Shown one piece after another: positions 26,462-36,038 of a stretch of 64,000 nt of DNA. This DNA is from Algibacter miyuki (GTDB lineage Bacteria; Bacteroidota; Bacteroidia; Flavobacteriales; Flavobacteriaceae), in assembly GCF_042427745.1 (NCBI RefSeq), contig NZ_JBHMFA010000005.1. One strand, given 5' to 3'. Within the stretch, counting starts at the first letter, position 1; every line of letters starts with the position of its first letter. Made by a program: the position numbers and the translations under genes. The notes under the pieces were generated by a model. That model did not search any database, was not told the DNA's origin, and was given only the letters and a program-made list of their open reading frames with translations.

Positions 26462-26469
26462 CAAAGTTA
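26462..26469 (-). promoter_or_regulatory. -7 box of the TPR gene
   Basis: Minus-strand TAACTTTG matches TAnnTTTG, 19 bases before the start codon. Confidence 0.55.
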
Positions 26470-26583
26470 AACTTTCTCGGTTACTCGAAAAATGGTTAAC
26501 TTCACTCATCCAAAGAAACCGTTTACGCATTCATCATTTTTTGGAACGGATTTTGAATATACTTTAAGAGATAAATTAAAACC

Positions 26584-29500
26584 ATGAAAAACACACTGTT
26601 TATATTAATGACGCTACTTTTTTCAAACCTATCTTCCGCACAAAACTCCGACTACTCCGAATTATGGAAGTCTGTGGCTAGCTTTGAATCTGAAGGGTTA
26701 CCAAAATCAGCCTTAAAAGTTGTAGCTACCATAGAAGCCCAAGCTAAAAAAGACAAAAACCAACCGCAAATTATAAAAACCATGCTTTATAAAGGCAAAT
26801 ATGCCATGGTTTTAGAAGACGATGCGCAACTAGAGATTATAACTGATTTTAAATTAAAAATTAACAACAGTGACTTCCCTACTAAAAATATATTAGAAAG
26901 TGTTTTAGCTAATTTATACTGGCAATATTTTCAGCAAAACCGTTGGAAATTTTACAACCGTACCAAAACCACCGAAAAAGTAGATACCGAAGATTTTAGA
27001 ACCTGGGATTTACAAACACTTTTCACTGAAATTCATGACCATTTTCAAAACTCGTTACAAAATGGTTTAATGCTTCAACAGGAAGATTTAGCGCAGTATG
27101 ATGTTTTACTGAATGTGCAAGAAAACTCAAAAATTTATCGACCAACACTTTTCGATTTTTTAAATCATGCCGCTTTAGATTTTTACAAAACCGACGAGAC
27201 TCATATTACAAAACCAGCATATAAATTTGAAATTGATAATCCAGATTATCTAAAGGATTCTAAAACTTTTTCAACCTTAAACATCGAATCTAAAGATGCC
27301 ACATCACTTCAATTGAACGCTTTAAAAATCTATCAAGATGTCACACGATTTCATTTAAAAGATGCTTCGCCTTTCGCTTTAGCGGAAATAAATATTGAAC
27401 GCCTGAAATTTGTTGAAAACCATGCCACATTTAATGATAAAGAGCGATTATTACTTGAAGCCTTAAAAACAGAAAGAGCACAATTAAAAACTCATGAAGT
27501 TTCGGGGTTATATGCTTTTGAAATTGCGACAATCTACTTTAATGAAAGCCAGAAATATCAACCTTTAACCGTAGAAACAAACCGTTGGAAAGCCAAAGAT
27601 GCCATTGAAATATGTAATTCCGTTATTTCTGAATTCCCAAAAAGCAGAGCAGCCGAAAAATGCGCTGTACTAAAAAGTACCATCGAAAGAAAATCACTTG
27701 AAGTTACTACTGAAAACTTTCTTCCTATTCAACAAAACGCACGTGTTCTAGTCAAATATAAAAACATAGACGCCCTTCAATTTAAAGCTTACAAAGTCAG
27801 TGAAAAACAAATTGAAAAATTCAACAAAATTTACCAAAAGGATGAACAATGGGCCTTTATTAATAATTTAACAGCTACTGAAACATGGAATAATCAACTA
27901 AAAGACGAAAATGATTATCAAACGCATAGTACCGAAATTTTAGTCCCGAAACTGGATAATGGTTGGTACTTATTAGTAGCTTCAACACCTACCAATAGTG
28001 AAAATAACTTCGCTTTTGCAGATATTCAGGTTTCTAATATGGCTTTGGTTGAAACTGAAACTTCGGAATATAAAATATTTCAAATTATAGACCGAAATAC
28101 AGGAGCACCTATTGAAAATGCCAAAGTTGAATTAACTTATGATGTAGACTATTCTAAAGTGAGTAAAACGGAACAGTATACCACTAAAAATTTAGGTGAT
28201 GTTAAAATTGAAAAAAGCCATAGCAAGTGGTACCGAAATGTGAGATTAAAAGTAAAATCTGATGACGATTTGGCTTATTTCGGCGATTATTATATCAATA
28301 GAAATTACGACAAGCAAGAAGAGACCACTACTTACAAAGCCTTCCTTTTTACAGACCGAAGTATTTATCGTCCAGCACAAACCGTATATTTCAAAGGTAT
28401 TTCAATGAAAACGGAAGCTAATAAATCGGAAGTTTTGGCCAATTTTGATGTTAAGGTTAAATTATTTAATTCGAATTATGAAACCATAAATGAATTAGCC
28501 CTAAAAACAAACGAATTTGGTTCGGTTTCTGGCGAATTCATCCTACCAAATACCGGTTTAAATGGAGCATATTCTATTGAAATTATAAATAGTTCTGGGC
28601 CAATTCACCTATCTAGTAGAGCCTCCTTTTCTGTTGAAGAATATAAGCGTCCAAAATTTGAAACCACATTCAAACCAGTAACCGAAACTTATAAAGTAAA
28701 TGATAAAATTACAGTAACCGGAACTGCTTTAGCTTATGCCGGAAGCAATATTACCGATGCCAAAGTGGTTTACCGTGTACACCGAAAAGTGAATTATCCG
28801 CGTTGGTATTATTGGTATCGTCCGTTTTTTAGTAGTGAATCTCAAGAAATTACACATGGTGAAACCACCACAAATGAGACAGGTGAATTTGAAATTTTGT
28901 TCGATGCTATGCCCGACCAAAGTGTGGATAAAACAAGTTTACCTATTTTTAATTATGAAATTACAGCCGATGTTACCGACATTAATGGTGAAACTCGTAG
29001 CGCCACAACTTCTGTTCGTGTTGGATATCACGCCTTAGTTGCGAATTTAAGCATTGATGCACTGCTCGATAAAACGAATAAAAATCATGAAATTAAAATT
29101 GATACAAAAAACCTAAACGGCCAATTTACTCCTGCTAATGGTCGTATTAAAATATACAAACTCGAGGCTCCAAAATCGGTATTAAGACCACGCCCATGGC
29201 AAGCTCCAGATTACAAACAACTTTCCGAAGACGCTTTTAAAAGTTTATTTCCACATGATGCCTATACTAAGGAAGATCAACCCCAAAACTGGAAAAAAGG
29301 CGAATTACTTTTCGATAAAACCTTTGATACAAATACGAAAAAAACGCTTCAGCTAGGGCATATTAAAAGCTGGGCTTCCGGACAATACATTATCACTTTA
29401 GAAAGTAAGGATAAATTTGGTCAGTTAGTAAAAGATGAAACCAAAACCACCTTATTTAGCCCCCATGACAAAACCTTAGCCGACAATCAACTGTTTAGTA

Positions 29501-32500
29501 TAAGTAGTGATAAAGACCGCTATAATGTGGGAGACAAAGCTAAAATAACCTTAGCGTCTTCTGCCAAAAATATTACGGTTACCGTTTCTATAGAAAAGGA
29601 TAAGAAAATAATAAGTACTGAGCTCGTTCATCTAAATAATAACAAAAAAACGATAACAATTCCTATTGAAAAAGCAGACTTAGGAGGCATTTCAGTTAAC
29701 TATAGTTTTGCTGCCTTTAATAGTTATCAATCGGGTACAGCTTTCCTTTTAGTTCCATATCCTGAAAGTAAATTAACTATTGAAACGCTCACTTTTAGAG
29801 ACAAACTTCAACCAGGAACCGACGAAACTTGGCAATTCAAAATCAAAGGCCCTTACGGCGAAAAAGCAAGTGCAGAGGTATTGGCAAGTATGTATGATGC
29901 TTCGCTTGATCAATTTAAATATCATGCTTGGCAATTTAATCCGTTGCCATCACAAACGAATTATACGCAAAGCCAAAGCAGATCGCAAATTGGATTTGGT
30001 ACTAGTGATTTTCGAGTGTATAACGATTATGAAAATGTGAGATACCCACAACAAAATTTCGATCAATTAAATTGGTTTGGCTTTTATTTTGGGCGTCAAA
30101 CTAGAAGTATGATGGTTCGTGGTATGGCCAGTATGTCTAAAAAATTATCAGGAGGTGTAGCAGGTGTTCAAATTGTAGAAGATCGTATGGAATCTCCAGA
30201 AATGATGATGGAAATGGAAAGTGATGTATCTAGTTTAGACGAAACGGTTGTTGTTGGATACGGCACAGAAAATAAACAAGATCTTACCGGAGCACTTTCT
30301 GAAGAAGAAAACGAAACCAATTTCGATGCTATTCAAATTCGGAAAAACTTACAAGAAACGGCGTTTTTCTTTCCGCAGTTAAAAACGGACGATAAAGGAA
30401 ACATCAGTTTTAGCTTTAGCACACCCGAAGCTTTAACCCAATGGAAATTACAGTTATTAGCACATACAAAAACGCTAGAAAGTGCAACGACAACCTTAAC
30501 AACCGTTACACAAAAAGAGTTGATGTTAACGCCGAATGCGCCACGTTTTTTACGAGAAGGCGATGTGATTTCTATAAGTTCTAAAATTTCTAACTTAACA
30601 AAAAACCAGCTTTCTGGACAAGCTAAACTTATTTTAACCGATGCGCTTACAGGTAAAAGTATTGATGTTGATTTAGGAAATTCGGACAACAATAAAAATT
30701 TCACCATTAATGCTAAAGGTAATACGCAAGTGGCTTGGCAATTAACTATTCCGCAAAATGTGCAAGCTGTGCAGTACAAAATTGTAGCAAAAGCTGGCGA
30801 TTATAGCGATGGCGAACAGAACGCTTTACCTGTTTTAAGCAATCGTATGTTGGTTACTGAAACCTTACCAATGTGGGTACGTAGCAACCAAACCAAAACG
30901 TTTACACTAGATAAGTTGAAAACGAATAACTCGGAAACGCTAAAAAACCATAAGCTGACTTTAGAAATCACATCGAACCCGGCATGGTACGCGGTACAAG
31001 CACTACCCTACCTTATGGAATATCCGTATGAGTGTAACGAACAAACTTTTAGTCGCTATTATGCCAATGCGCTGGCGAGCCATATTGCGAATTCAAACCC
31101 CAGAATTCAAGAGGTTTTTAATCAATGGAAAAACACCGATGCTCTACTTTCAAACTTGGAAAAAAACGAAGATTTAAAATCCATTTTAATACAGGAAACG
31201 CCGTGGTTACGTGATGCACAAAGCGAAACCGAACAGAAAAAACGCATTGCACTATTATTTGATTTAAACAAAATGAATAACGAATTGCAATCGGCTATCG
31301 GAAAATTAAACGCCAACCAAATGACATCTGGTGCTTGGCCGTGGTTTAAAGGCGGACGCGAAAACCGTTACATCACGCAACATATTATTACTGGTTTTGG
31401 GCACTTAAAACAACTTTCGGTTACCGAAAACACAGATGATACGGCGGAAATGATTTCCAAAGCTATTCGTTTTCTAGATGCTGAATTTGTTAAAGAATAT
31501 AACGATATTAGAAAATACGATAAAAATGTAGATTTAAGTTTAGATCATTTAAGCTATACGCAACTGCATTATTTATACATGAGAAGTTTCTTTTCCGAAG
31601 TGAAAAAATCGAAAGAAGTTGAAACAATTAGCGCTTACTATCAAACTCAAATTCAGAAATATTGGCTGAAACGTTCTTTATATGCTAAAGGATTAATGGC
31701 TTTAATTTCTCATAGAAATGCTGATAAAACTACAGCAAGTAAAATTTTAAAATCTTTAAAAGAAACGAGTATTACATCGCAAGAGTTAGGCATGTATTGG
31801 AAAGCTAACACCAACTCGTGGTACTGGTATCAAGCGCCTATTGAAACACAGGCTTTACTTATTGAAGCTTTTTCTGAAATTGAAAACGATACCGAAACTA
31901 TTGACAATTTAAAAATCTGGTTACTTAAAAACAAACAAACCAACCGTTGGAAAACCACAAAATCTACAACCGATGCTGTGTATGCTTTATTACTGCAAGG
32001 CAGCGATTGGTTAAGTGTTACAGATGCGGTAGAAGTGGTTTTGGGCGGACAAAAAATTGAAGCTTCAAAATTAGAAAATGTAAAAATTGAAGCAGGAACG
32101 GGATATTATAAAACGTCTTGGAATACTTCAGAAATTAAGTCCGAAATGGCCGATGTTACCCTAACTAAAAAAGGAAATGGTATAGCTTGGGGAAGTTTAT
32201 ATTGGCAATATTTTGAAGATTTAGACCAGATTACTTCCGCAGAAACCCCTTTAAAATTAGAGAAGAAACTATTCTTAAAAACGAATACTGATACTGGTGA
32301 AGAAATTACTGAAATCAATAAAAACACCGCTTTAAAAGTAGGCGATTTAGTAAGAGTTCGTATTGAATTACGCAGCGACCGAGCTATGGAATTCGTCCAT
32401 ATGAAAGATATGCGTGCAGCAGGTTTTGAGCCGATAAATGTAATATCGACGTATAAGTGGCAAGATGGGTTAGGCTATTATGAAAGCACAAAAGATGCAA

Positions 32501-32667
32501 GCACAAACTTCTTTTTTGATTATTTACCGAAAGGCGTTTATGTTTTTGAATACGATTTACGTGTAAATAACTCCGGAAATATGAGTAACGGCATCACCAC
32601 AATACAAAGTATGTATGCTCCTGAATTTAGCAGCCATAGTGAAGGTGTACGTGTTTTTGTTGACTAG
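26584..32667 (+). CDS. Alpha-2-macroglobulin-like protein with SusC-type plug motif
   Basis: A 2027-residue exported protein. Layout: signal peptide (about 1-19), a helical N-terminal region of about 350 residues, then macroglobulin domains including the MG2 signature FTDRSIYRPAQTVYF (589 onward), the A2M-domain entry FFFPQLKTDDKGNISFSFS (from 1261), and a thioester-type motif YECNEQ with Cys1484 and Gln1487, followed by an alpha-alpha barrel and receptor-binding-like end. It should entrap proteases or bind periplasmic targets. There is no lipobox, unlike E. coli YfhM. Unusual: residues 1222-1239 read VVVGYGTENKQDLTGALS, the plug-entry motif of SusC TonB-dependent receptors, placed right before the A2M domain. 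A strong terminator follows. Confidence 0.93.
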   Translation: MKNTLFILMTLLFSNLSSAQNSDYSELWKSVASFESEGLPKSALKVVATIEAQAKKDKNQPQIIKTMLYKGKYAMVLEDDAQLEIITDFKLKINNSDFPTKNILESVLANLYWQYFQQNRWKFYNRTKTTEKVDTEDFRTWDLQTLFTEIHDHFQNSLQNGLMLQQEDLAQYDVLLNVQENSKIYRPTLFDFLNHAALDFYKTDETHITKPAYKFEIDNPDYLKDSKTFSTLNIESKDATSLQLNALKIYQDVTRFHLKDASPFALAEINIERLKFVENHATFNDKERLLLEALKTERAQLKTHEVSGLYAFEIATIYFNESQKYQPLTVETNRWKAKDAIEICNSVISEFPKSRAAEKCAVLKSTIERKSLEVTTENFLPIQQNARVLVKYKNIDALQFKAYKVSEKQIEKFNKIYQKDEQWAFINNLTATETWNNQLKDENDYQTHSTEILVPKLDNGWYLLVASTPTNSENNFAFADIQVSNMALVETETSEYKIFQIIDRNTGAPIENAKVELTYDVDYSKVSKTEQYTTKNLGDVKIEKSHSKWYRNVRLKVKSDDDLAYFGDYYINRNYDKQEETTTYKAFLFTDRSIYRPAQTVYFKGISMKTEANKSEVLANFDVKVKLFNSNYETINELALKTNEFGSVSGEFILPNTGLNGAYSIEIINSSGPIHLSSRASFSVEEYKRPKFETTFKPVTETYKVNDKITVTGTALAYAGSNITDAKVVYRVHRKVNYPRWYYWYRPFFSSESQEITHGETTTNETGEFEILFDAMPDQSVDKTSLPIFNYEITADVTDINGETRSATTSVRVGYHALVANLSIDALLDKTNKNHEIKIDTKNLNGQFTPANGRIKIYKLEAPKSVLRPRPWQAPDYKQLSEDAFKSLFPHDAYTKEDQPQNWKKGELLFDKTFDTNTKKTLQLGHIKSWASGQYIITLESKDKFGQLVKDETKTTLFSPHDKTLADNQLFSISSDKDRYNVGDKAKITLASSAKNITVTVSIEKDKKIISTELVHLNNNKKTITIPIEKADLGGISVNYSFAAFNSYQSGTAFLLVPYPESKLTIETLTFRDKLQPGTDETWQFKIKGPYGEKASAEVLASMYDASLDQFKYHAWQFNPLPSQTNYTQSQSRSQIGFGTSDFRVYNDYENVRYPQQNFDQLNWFGFYFGRQTRSMMVRGMASMSKKLSGGVAGVQIVEDRMESPEMMMEMESDVSSLDETVVVGYGTENKQDLTGALSEEENETNFDAIQIRKNLQETAFFFPQLKTDDKGNISFSFSTPEALTQWKLQLLAHTKTLESATTTLTTVTQKELMLTPNAPRFLREGDVISISSKISNLTKNQLSGQAKLILTDALTGKSIDVDLGNSDNNKNFTINAKGNTQVAWQLTIPQNVQAVQYKIVAKAGDYSDGEQNALPVLSNRMLVTETLPMWVRSNQTKTFTLDKLKTNNSETLKNHKLTLEITSNPAWYAVQALPYLMEYPYECNEQTFSRYYANALASHIANSNPRIQEVFNQWKNTDALLSNLEKNEDLKSILIQETPWLRDAQSETEQKKRIALLFDLNKMNNELQSAIGKLNANQMTSGAWPWFKGGRENRYITQHIITGFGHLKQLSVTENTDDTAEMISKAIRFLDAEFVKEYNDIRKYDKNVDLSLDHLSYTQLHYLYMRSFFSEVKKSKEVETISAYYQTQIQKYWLKRSLYAKGLMALISHRNADKTTASKILKSLKETSITSQELGMYWKANTNSWYWYQAPIETQALLIEAFSEIENDTETIDNLKIWLLKNKQTNRWKTTKSTTDAVYALLLQGSDWLSVTDAVEVVLGGQKIEASKLENVKIEAGTGYYKTSWNTSEIKSEMADVTLTKKGNGIAWGSLYWQYFEDLDQITSAETPLKLEKKLFLKTNTDTGEEITEINKNTALKVGDLVRVRIELRSDRAMEFVHMKDMRAAGFEPINVISTYKWQDGLGYYESTKDASTNFFFDYLPKGVYVFEYDLRVNNSGNMSNGITTIQSMYAPEFSSHSEGVRVFVD

Positions 32668-32690
32668 AAAACTCAAAGTAATTTAATTAA

Positions 32691-32727
32691 AAAAGCCGCT
32701 TCAAGTGTTACACTTAAAGCGGCTTTT
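32691..32727. terminator. Bidirectional terminator between A2M and nuclease genes
   Basis: AAAAGCCGCTT and AAGTG pair with CACTT and AAGCGGCTTTT across a TTA loop (one C-A bulge pair). It lies between two converging stop codons. Confidence 0.9.
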
Positions 32728-32745
32728 ATATTATAAACAGAATTA

Positions 32746-33555
32746 CTAATTAAAACTCCAGCTTTTATAACTACTAGAAGCTTCTAATTTGTTTTCTAAA
32801 CTATCTTCTAACTCTGGAAAGAAGTCGATTCCTGTAAGTTTTTCAACTTCATCTACAGAGACAACAAACTTATATAAAGGTTCTTTAGATTCTACGCTAG
32901 GCATTAAAAAAGCAATCATTTTAGTGTTACCCGAATTATTATCAATCAAAACTTTATAAAATTGATTTGGCACTGCTACTTGCTCGTCACCAATGGTTTT
33001 CATATGTCCCTTTAACACACCACCTGTTACTACAAAAACGCCATTATATTTACTTGCCCAATATCTAACTTTCTGTTCTAGTGTGTTCCAAATACCAGCA
33101 TTAAAATCGTGCTTTTGCGGACTAATATTACTGGTTAAAAATGTTTCATCATGCGCTTCTTTACTGTAACGGCGGTCGCCAGCAGGACAAAGATGCCCAC
33201 GATCATAACCCGATTTTTTATAATTACGCCAATCTGCTGCGCCTGTTTTTACGGCTTTATCTATTTCAAAATACGGACGTTTAAAATCATTTTTCGATAA
33301 ATGAGATTTCTTCAACTCATAAGCAACCCATTCCGCTTGCTCATAAGGTTCGCTATAAGATAGTGAATATCCATCGTGATGTACAATTTGCCCTGTTGTA
33401 CTGGTTGGTAAAAAGTATTCGTTTGTATCACTCTTAGAGACCTTGCCTTCTATTACAATTTCATTTTTTTCTTCTTCAACTAAAAAATGCTCGTAACCAT
33501 AAACGCTGATAAGAATAATGACTGCGATAATAGATAGTACTTTCCGTTTCGTCAT
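32746..33555 (-). CDS. DNA/RNA non-specific endonuclease (NUC1 family)
   Basis: A 269-residue nuclease with an N-terminal signal or membrane helix (about 6-20). The catalytic signature DRGH is at 118-121 within GYDRGHLCPAGDRR; His121 is the general base. FLTSNISPQKHDFNAGIWNTLEQ supplies the metal-binding Asn, and YNGVFVVTGGV follows. It should degrade nucleic acids outside the cytoplasm. Its ATG overlaps the stop codon of the pafA-like gene by one base (TAATG), so the phosphatase and nuclease are co-translated, a sensible pairing for phosphate scavenging. Confidence 0.93.
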   Translation of the reverse strand: MTKRKVLSIIAVIILISVYGYEHFLVEEEKNEIVIEGKVSKSDTNEYFLPTSTTGQIVHHDGYSLSYSEPYEQAEWVAYELKKSHLSKNDFKRPYFEIDKAVKTGAADWRNYKKSGYDRGHLCPAGDRRYSKEAHDETFLTSNISPQKHDFNAGIWNTLEQKVRYWASKYNGVFVVTGGVLKGHMKTIGDEQVAVPNQFYKVLIDNNSGNTKMIAFLMPSVESKEPLYKFVVSVDEVEKLTGIDFFPELEDSLENKLEASSSYKSWSFN

Positions 33556-35192
33556 TATTCTAAAACAAATTCTAAAGGCTCTCCAATCTTAAAGTTAGGT
33601 GCATTAATATCTAATAACGCTGAAATTGTTGGAGCAATATCTGTAATTTCTGTTCTCTTAAACGTTTTACCATGTTTTATTCCTTTTCCGAAGAACAAAA
33701 GCGGCACATGCGTATCATAATTTAAACCACTACCGTGTGTAGAACCTGTTTTTCCGTAAGATATGTATGCTGGATCTTGAATTACTAAAACATCACCAGA
33801 GCGTTTTTGGTTGTATCCGTTTTGAAGTAATTTTTCAATACCCGTTGTAAAAGAAGCTTTTCCCATAGTTGTTGCGGTGTAAGCTTTGTAAACATTGGTA
33901 TAATTAATTATTTCGTTAACAATAGCATCTTGTACAGCTTCTAATTCTAAACCTAAACTTTTAATCTTTTCGCGATTTAAAAATATTTGATTATTGCTTA
34001 TATTTTCAATTAGATCATCTGCTTTAAAAGTTGTTTGCATAAATGCCTCTAACTTTGTTCTCATGGCTTTATTATTCAAATATCCTGCTGGAATTTTTTT
34101 CGACCTCATATAAGCAGGCACATTAATTGCACCGTGATCTGCAGTTAAAAACACCGTATAGTTTCCTTTTCCAACTTCAGCATCTAATCCTTTAAAGAAA
34201 CGTTCTAAATCTTTATCTAAACGTAAATATGTATCTTCAATTTCTTTAGAATTCACTCCAAAGTTATGCCCAACATAATCGGTACTAGAAAAACTAACCG
34301 TTAAAACATCGGTAAACTCATCCTTTCCTAAATCTTCACCAACCAATGCTGCTAAAGCAAAATCGGCTACTAAACTATTACCATAAGCCGTAGCTTTTAA
34401 AATATCGAAACCGCCATTTTTGCTTTTCAAGGCATCTAAATCGTAAGGAAATGTAGCTGTCTCTTGTCCTTTAAAACCACCTTCATAATCATTTAAATCG
34501 CTACCACTTTCTAAATACGTTTCAATATCATACAAAGTATTCCAAGGTTTAAGATATGATTTTGCTGTACCTGATTTATTAAATTTCTTCACCCATTTAG
34601 GCAATTCCTCCATGTAAAATGTACTCGAAATAAAGTTACCTTCATCTTTTCCTTGAAACCAATAAGCCGCATTCGCTGTGTGTCCTGCTGGTAAAATAGC
34701 ACCACGATCTTTCACTGAAATACCGATAGTTTTACCTCGCATTTGCGTAAATAATCTATTCTCATCGGCAAATGTTGTTGTTTTCATGCGTTGCGTAGAC
34801 ATTTTTCCTGCATCTGTTTTTGTTCCTACGGAAGAAACAGAATCGTCTTGTGCACAATACACCATGGTTTTTAATTCTTTATCGTACCAATTATTTGCGA
34901 TAATACCATGATATTTTGGACTTGTACCTGTATAAATAGATGCGTGACCTGGCCCTGTATATGTTGGGATATAATTAAAGTGATTGTTTTTACAATTAAA
35001 ACCTTCACTCATCATACGTTTAAAACCGCCTTCTCCGTATCGGTCTGCAAATCTTGTTAAATAATCGTAGCGCATTTGATCTACAACAATACCAACAACC
35101 AATTTCGGATTGGTTTCATCAGATTTATTTTGTGCCTTAGAAGATAAACTTAACACAAAGACTACAACTAAAAAGAAAATATTTTTATTCAT
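33555..35192 (-). CDS. pafA: Alkaline phosphatase, PafA type
   Basis: Periplasmic phosphomonoesterase of the alkaline phosphatase superfamily. From the ATG at 35192 the protein has 545 residues with a signal peptide ending near SSKAQ (about 21). The longer frame to 35234 would start upstream of the promoter box. Active-site residues line up with Elizabethkingia PafA: nucleophile Thr79 in YTGPGHAS, Asn100, and Lys161/Arg163 (KDR) where PafA has Lys162/Arg164. Zn ligands are visible in VVDQM (Asp38), SSTDYVGHNFG, LTADHGA and SGLNYDTHVP. PafA enzymes work without phosphate repression and supply phosphate from organic esters. Confidence 0.93.
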   Translation of the reverse strand: MNKNIFFLVVVFVLSLSSKAQNKSDETNPKLVVGIVVDQMRYDYLTRFADRYGEGGFKRMMSEGFNCKNNHFNYIPTYTGPGHASIYTGTSPKYHGIIANNWYDKELKTMVYCAQDDSVSSVGTKTDAGKMSTQRMKTTTFADENRLFTQMRGKTIGISVKDRGAILPAGHTANAAYWFQGKDEGNFISSTFYMEELPKWVKKFNKSGTAKSYLKPWNTLYDIETYLESGSDLNDYEGGFKGQETATFPYDLDALKSKNGGFDILKATAYGNSLVADFALAALVGEDLGKDEFTDVLTVSFSSTDYVGHNFGVNSKEIEDTYLRLDKDLERFFKGLDAEVGKGNYTVFLTADHGAINVPAYMRSKKIPAGYLNNKAMRTKLEAFMQTTFKADDLIENISNNQIFLNREKIKSLGLELEAVQDAIVNEIINYTNVYKAYTATTMGKASFTTGIEKLLQNGYNQKRSGDVLVIQDPAYISYGKTGSTHGSGLNYDTHVPLLFFGKGIKHGKTFKRTEITDIAPTISALLDINAPNFKIGEPLEFVLE

Positions 35193-35210
35193 TATAATAG
35201 GTTTAAGGTT

Positions 35211-35218
35211 CAAAAATA
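35211..35218 (-). promoter_or_regulatory. -7 box of the pafA promoter
   Basis: Minus-strand TATTTTTG matches TAnnTTTG, 18 bases before the ATG at 35192 and inside the longer open frame, which fixes the start. Confidence 0.65.
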
Positions 35219-35297
35219 CATATTTTAAAAACATGATAATTTAAAATAATCGTTAAATCCGAGTAACTTTTTTTACTTTAGCATTTCAAATTTATAT

Positions 35298-36038
35298 ATG
35301 ACGTACCTACATAATATAGGAGCTTATTTTTTAATGATTGCTGAGATGTTTCGTAAACCAACAAAATGGAGCGTAATGAAGCAATTAATATTAAAAGATA
35401 TTGATGACTTAATCATTGGATCTCTAGGGATTGTAGCCTTTATCGCCTTTTTTGTGGGTGGTGTAGTTACAATTCAAACGGCACTTAACATAGACAATCC
35501 GTTAATTCCGAAATATTTGGTTGGTTTTGCTACCAGGCAATCTATTATTTTAGAATTTGCACCCACATTTATTTCGATAATTATGGCTGGAAAAGTGGGT
35601 TCATTTATCACATCGAGTATCGGTACGATGCGTGTTACGGAACAAATAGACGCTTTGGAAGTTATGGGAATAAACTCATTAAATTATTTAGTTTTCCCAA
35701 AATTCATTGCTTTAATGCTGTATCCGTTTGTGATTTCTATCGCCATGTTTTTAGGAATTTTAGGAGGTATGGCTGCCTGTGTTTATGGTGGATTTAGTTC
35801 GTTAGAAGATTATATTGTAGGTATACAAATGGATTTTATTCCATTCCATATTGCTTATGCTTTTATAAAAACATTTGTATTTGCCTTTTTATTAGCAACC
35901 ATACCTTCTTTTCATGGATACTATATGAAAGGTGGCGCTTTGGAAGTAGGAAAAGCCAGTACCACATCGTTTGTATGGACTAGTGTGGCTATTATTCTTT
36001 TAAATTATTTACTAACCCAAATGTTATTAAGCGCATGA
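35298..36038 (+). CDS. mlaE: MlaE-family ABC transporter permease
   Basis: A 246-residue inner-membrane permease with five or so helices. Family hallmarks: FVGGVVTIQTALNI, the substrate/coupling segment FAPTFISIIMAGKVGSFITSSIGTMRVTEQIDALEVMGINSLNYLVFPK and a C-terminal GGALEVGKASTTSFVWTSV. MlaE permeases move phospholipids between inner and outer membrane together with an MlaF ATPase and an MCE (MlaD) protein. The ATPase gene follows with a four-base ATGA overlap. No mlaD gene is next to it in the window. Confidence 0.93.
   Translation: MTYLHNIGAYFLMIAEMFRKPTKWSVMKQLILKDIDDLIIGSLGIVAFIAFFVGGVVTIQTALNIDNPLIPKYLVGFATRQSIILEFAPTFISIIMAGKVGSFITSSIGTMRVTEQIDALEVMGINSLNYLVFPKFIALMLYPFVISIAMFLGILGGMAACVYGGFSSLEDYIVGIQMDFIPFHIAYAFIKTFVFAFLLATIPSFHGYYMKGGALEVGKASTTSFVWTSVAIILLNYLLTQMLLSA

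Noticed and set aside
30333..30779. 148-codon antisense frame inside the alpha-2-macroglobulin gene
   Set aside because: It has no domain or signal, and the plus-strand frame is strongly supported over its whole length; it is a codon-bias shadow.
35193..35234. Upstream start for the pafA gene
   Set aside because: It lies upstream of the -7 box and before the signal peptide; the ATG at 35192 gives an ideal signal peptide and active-site numbering close to that of PafA.
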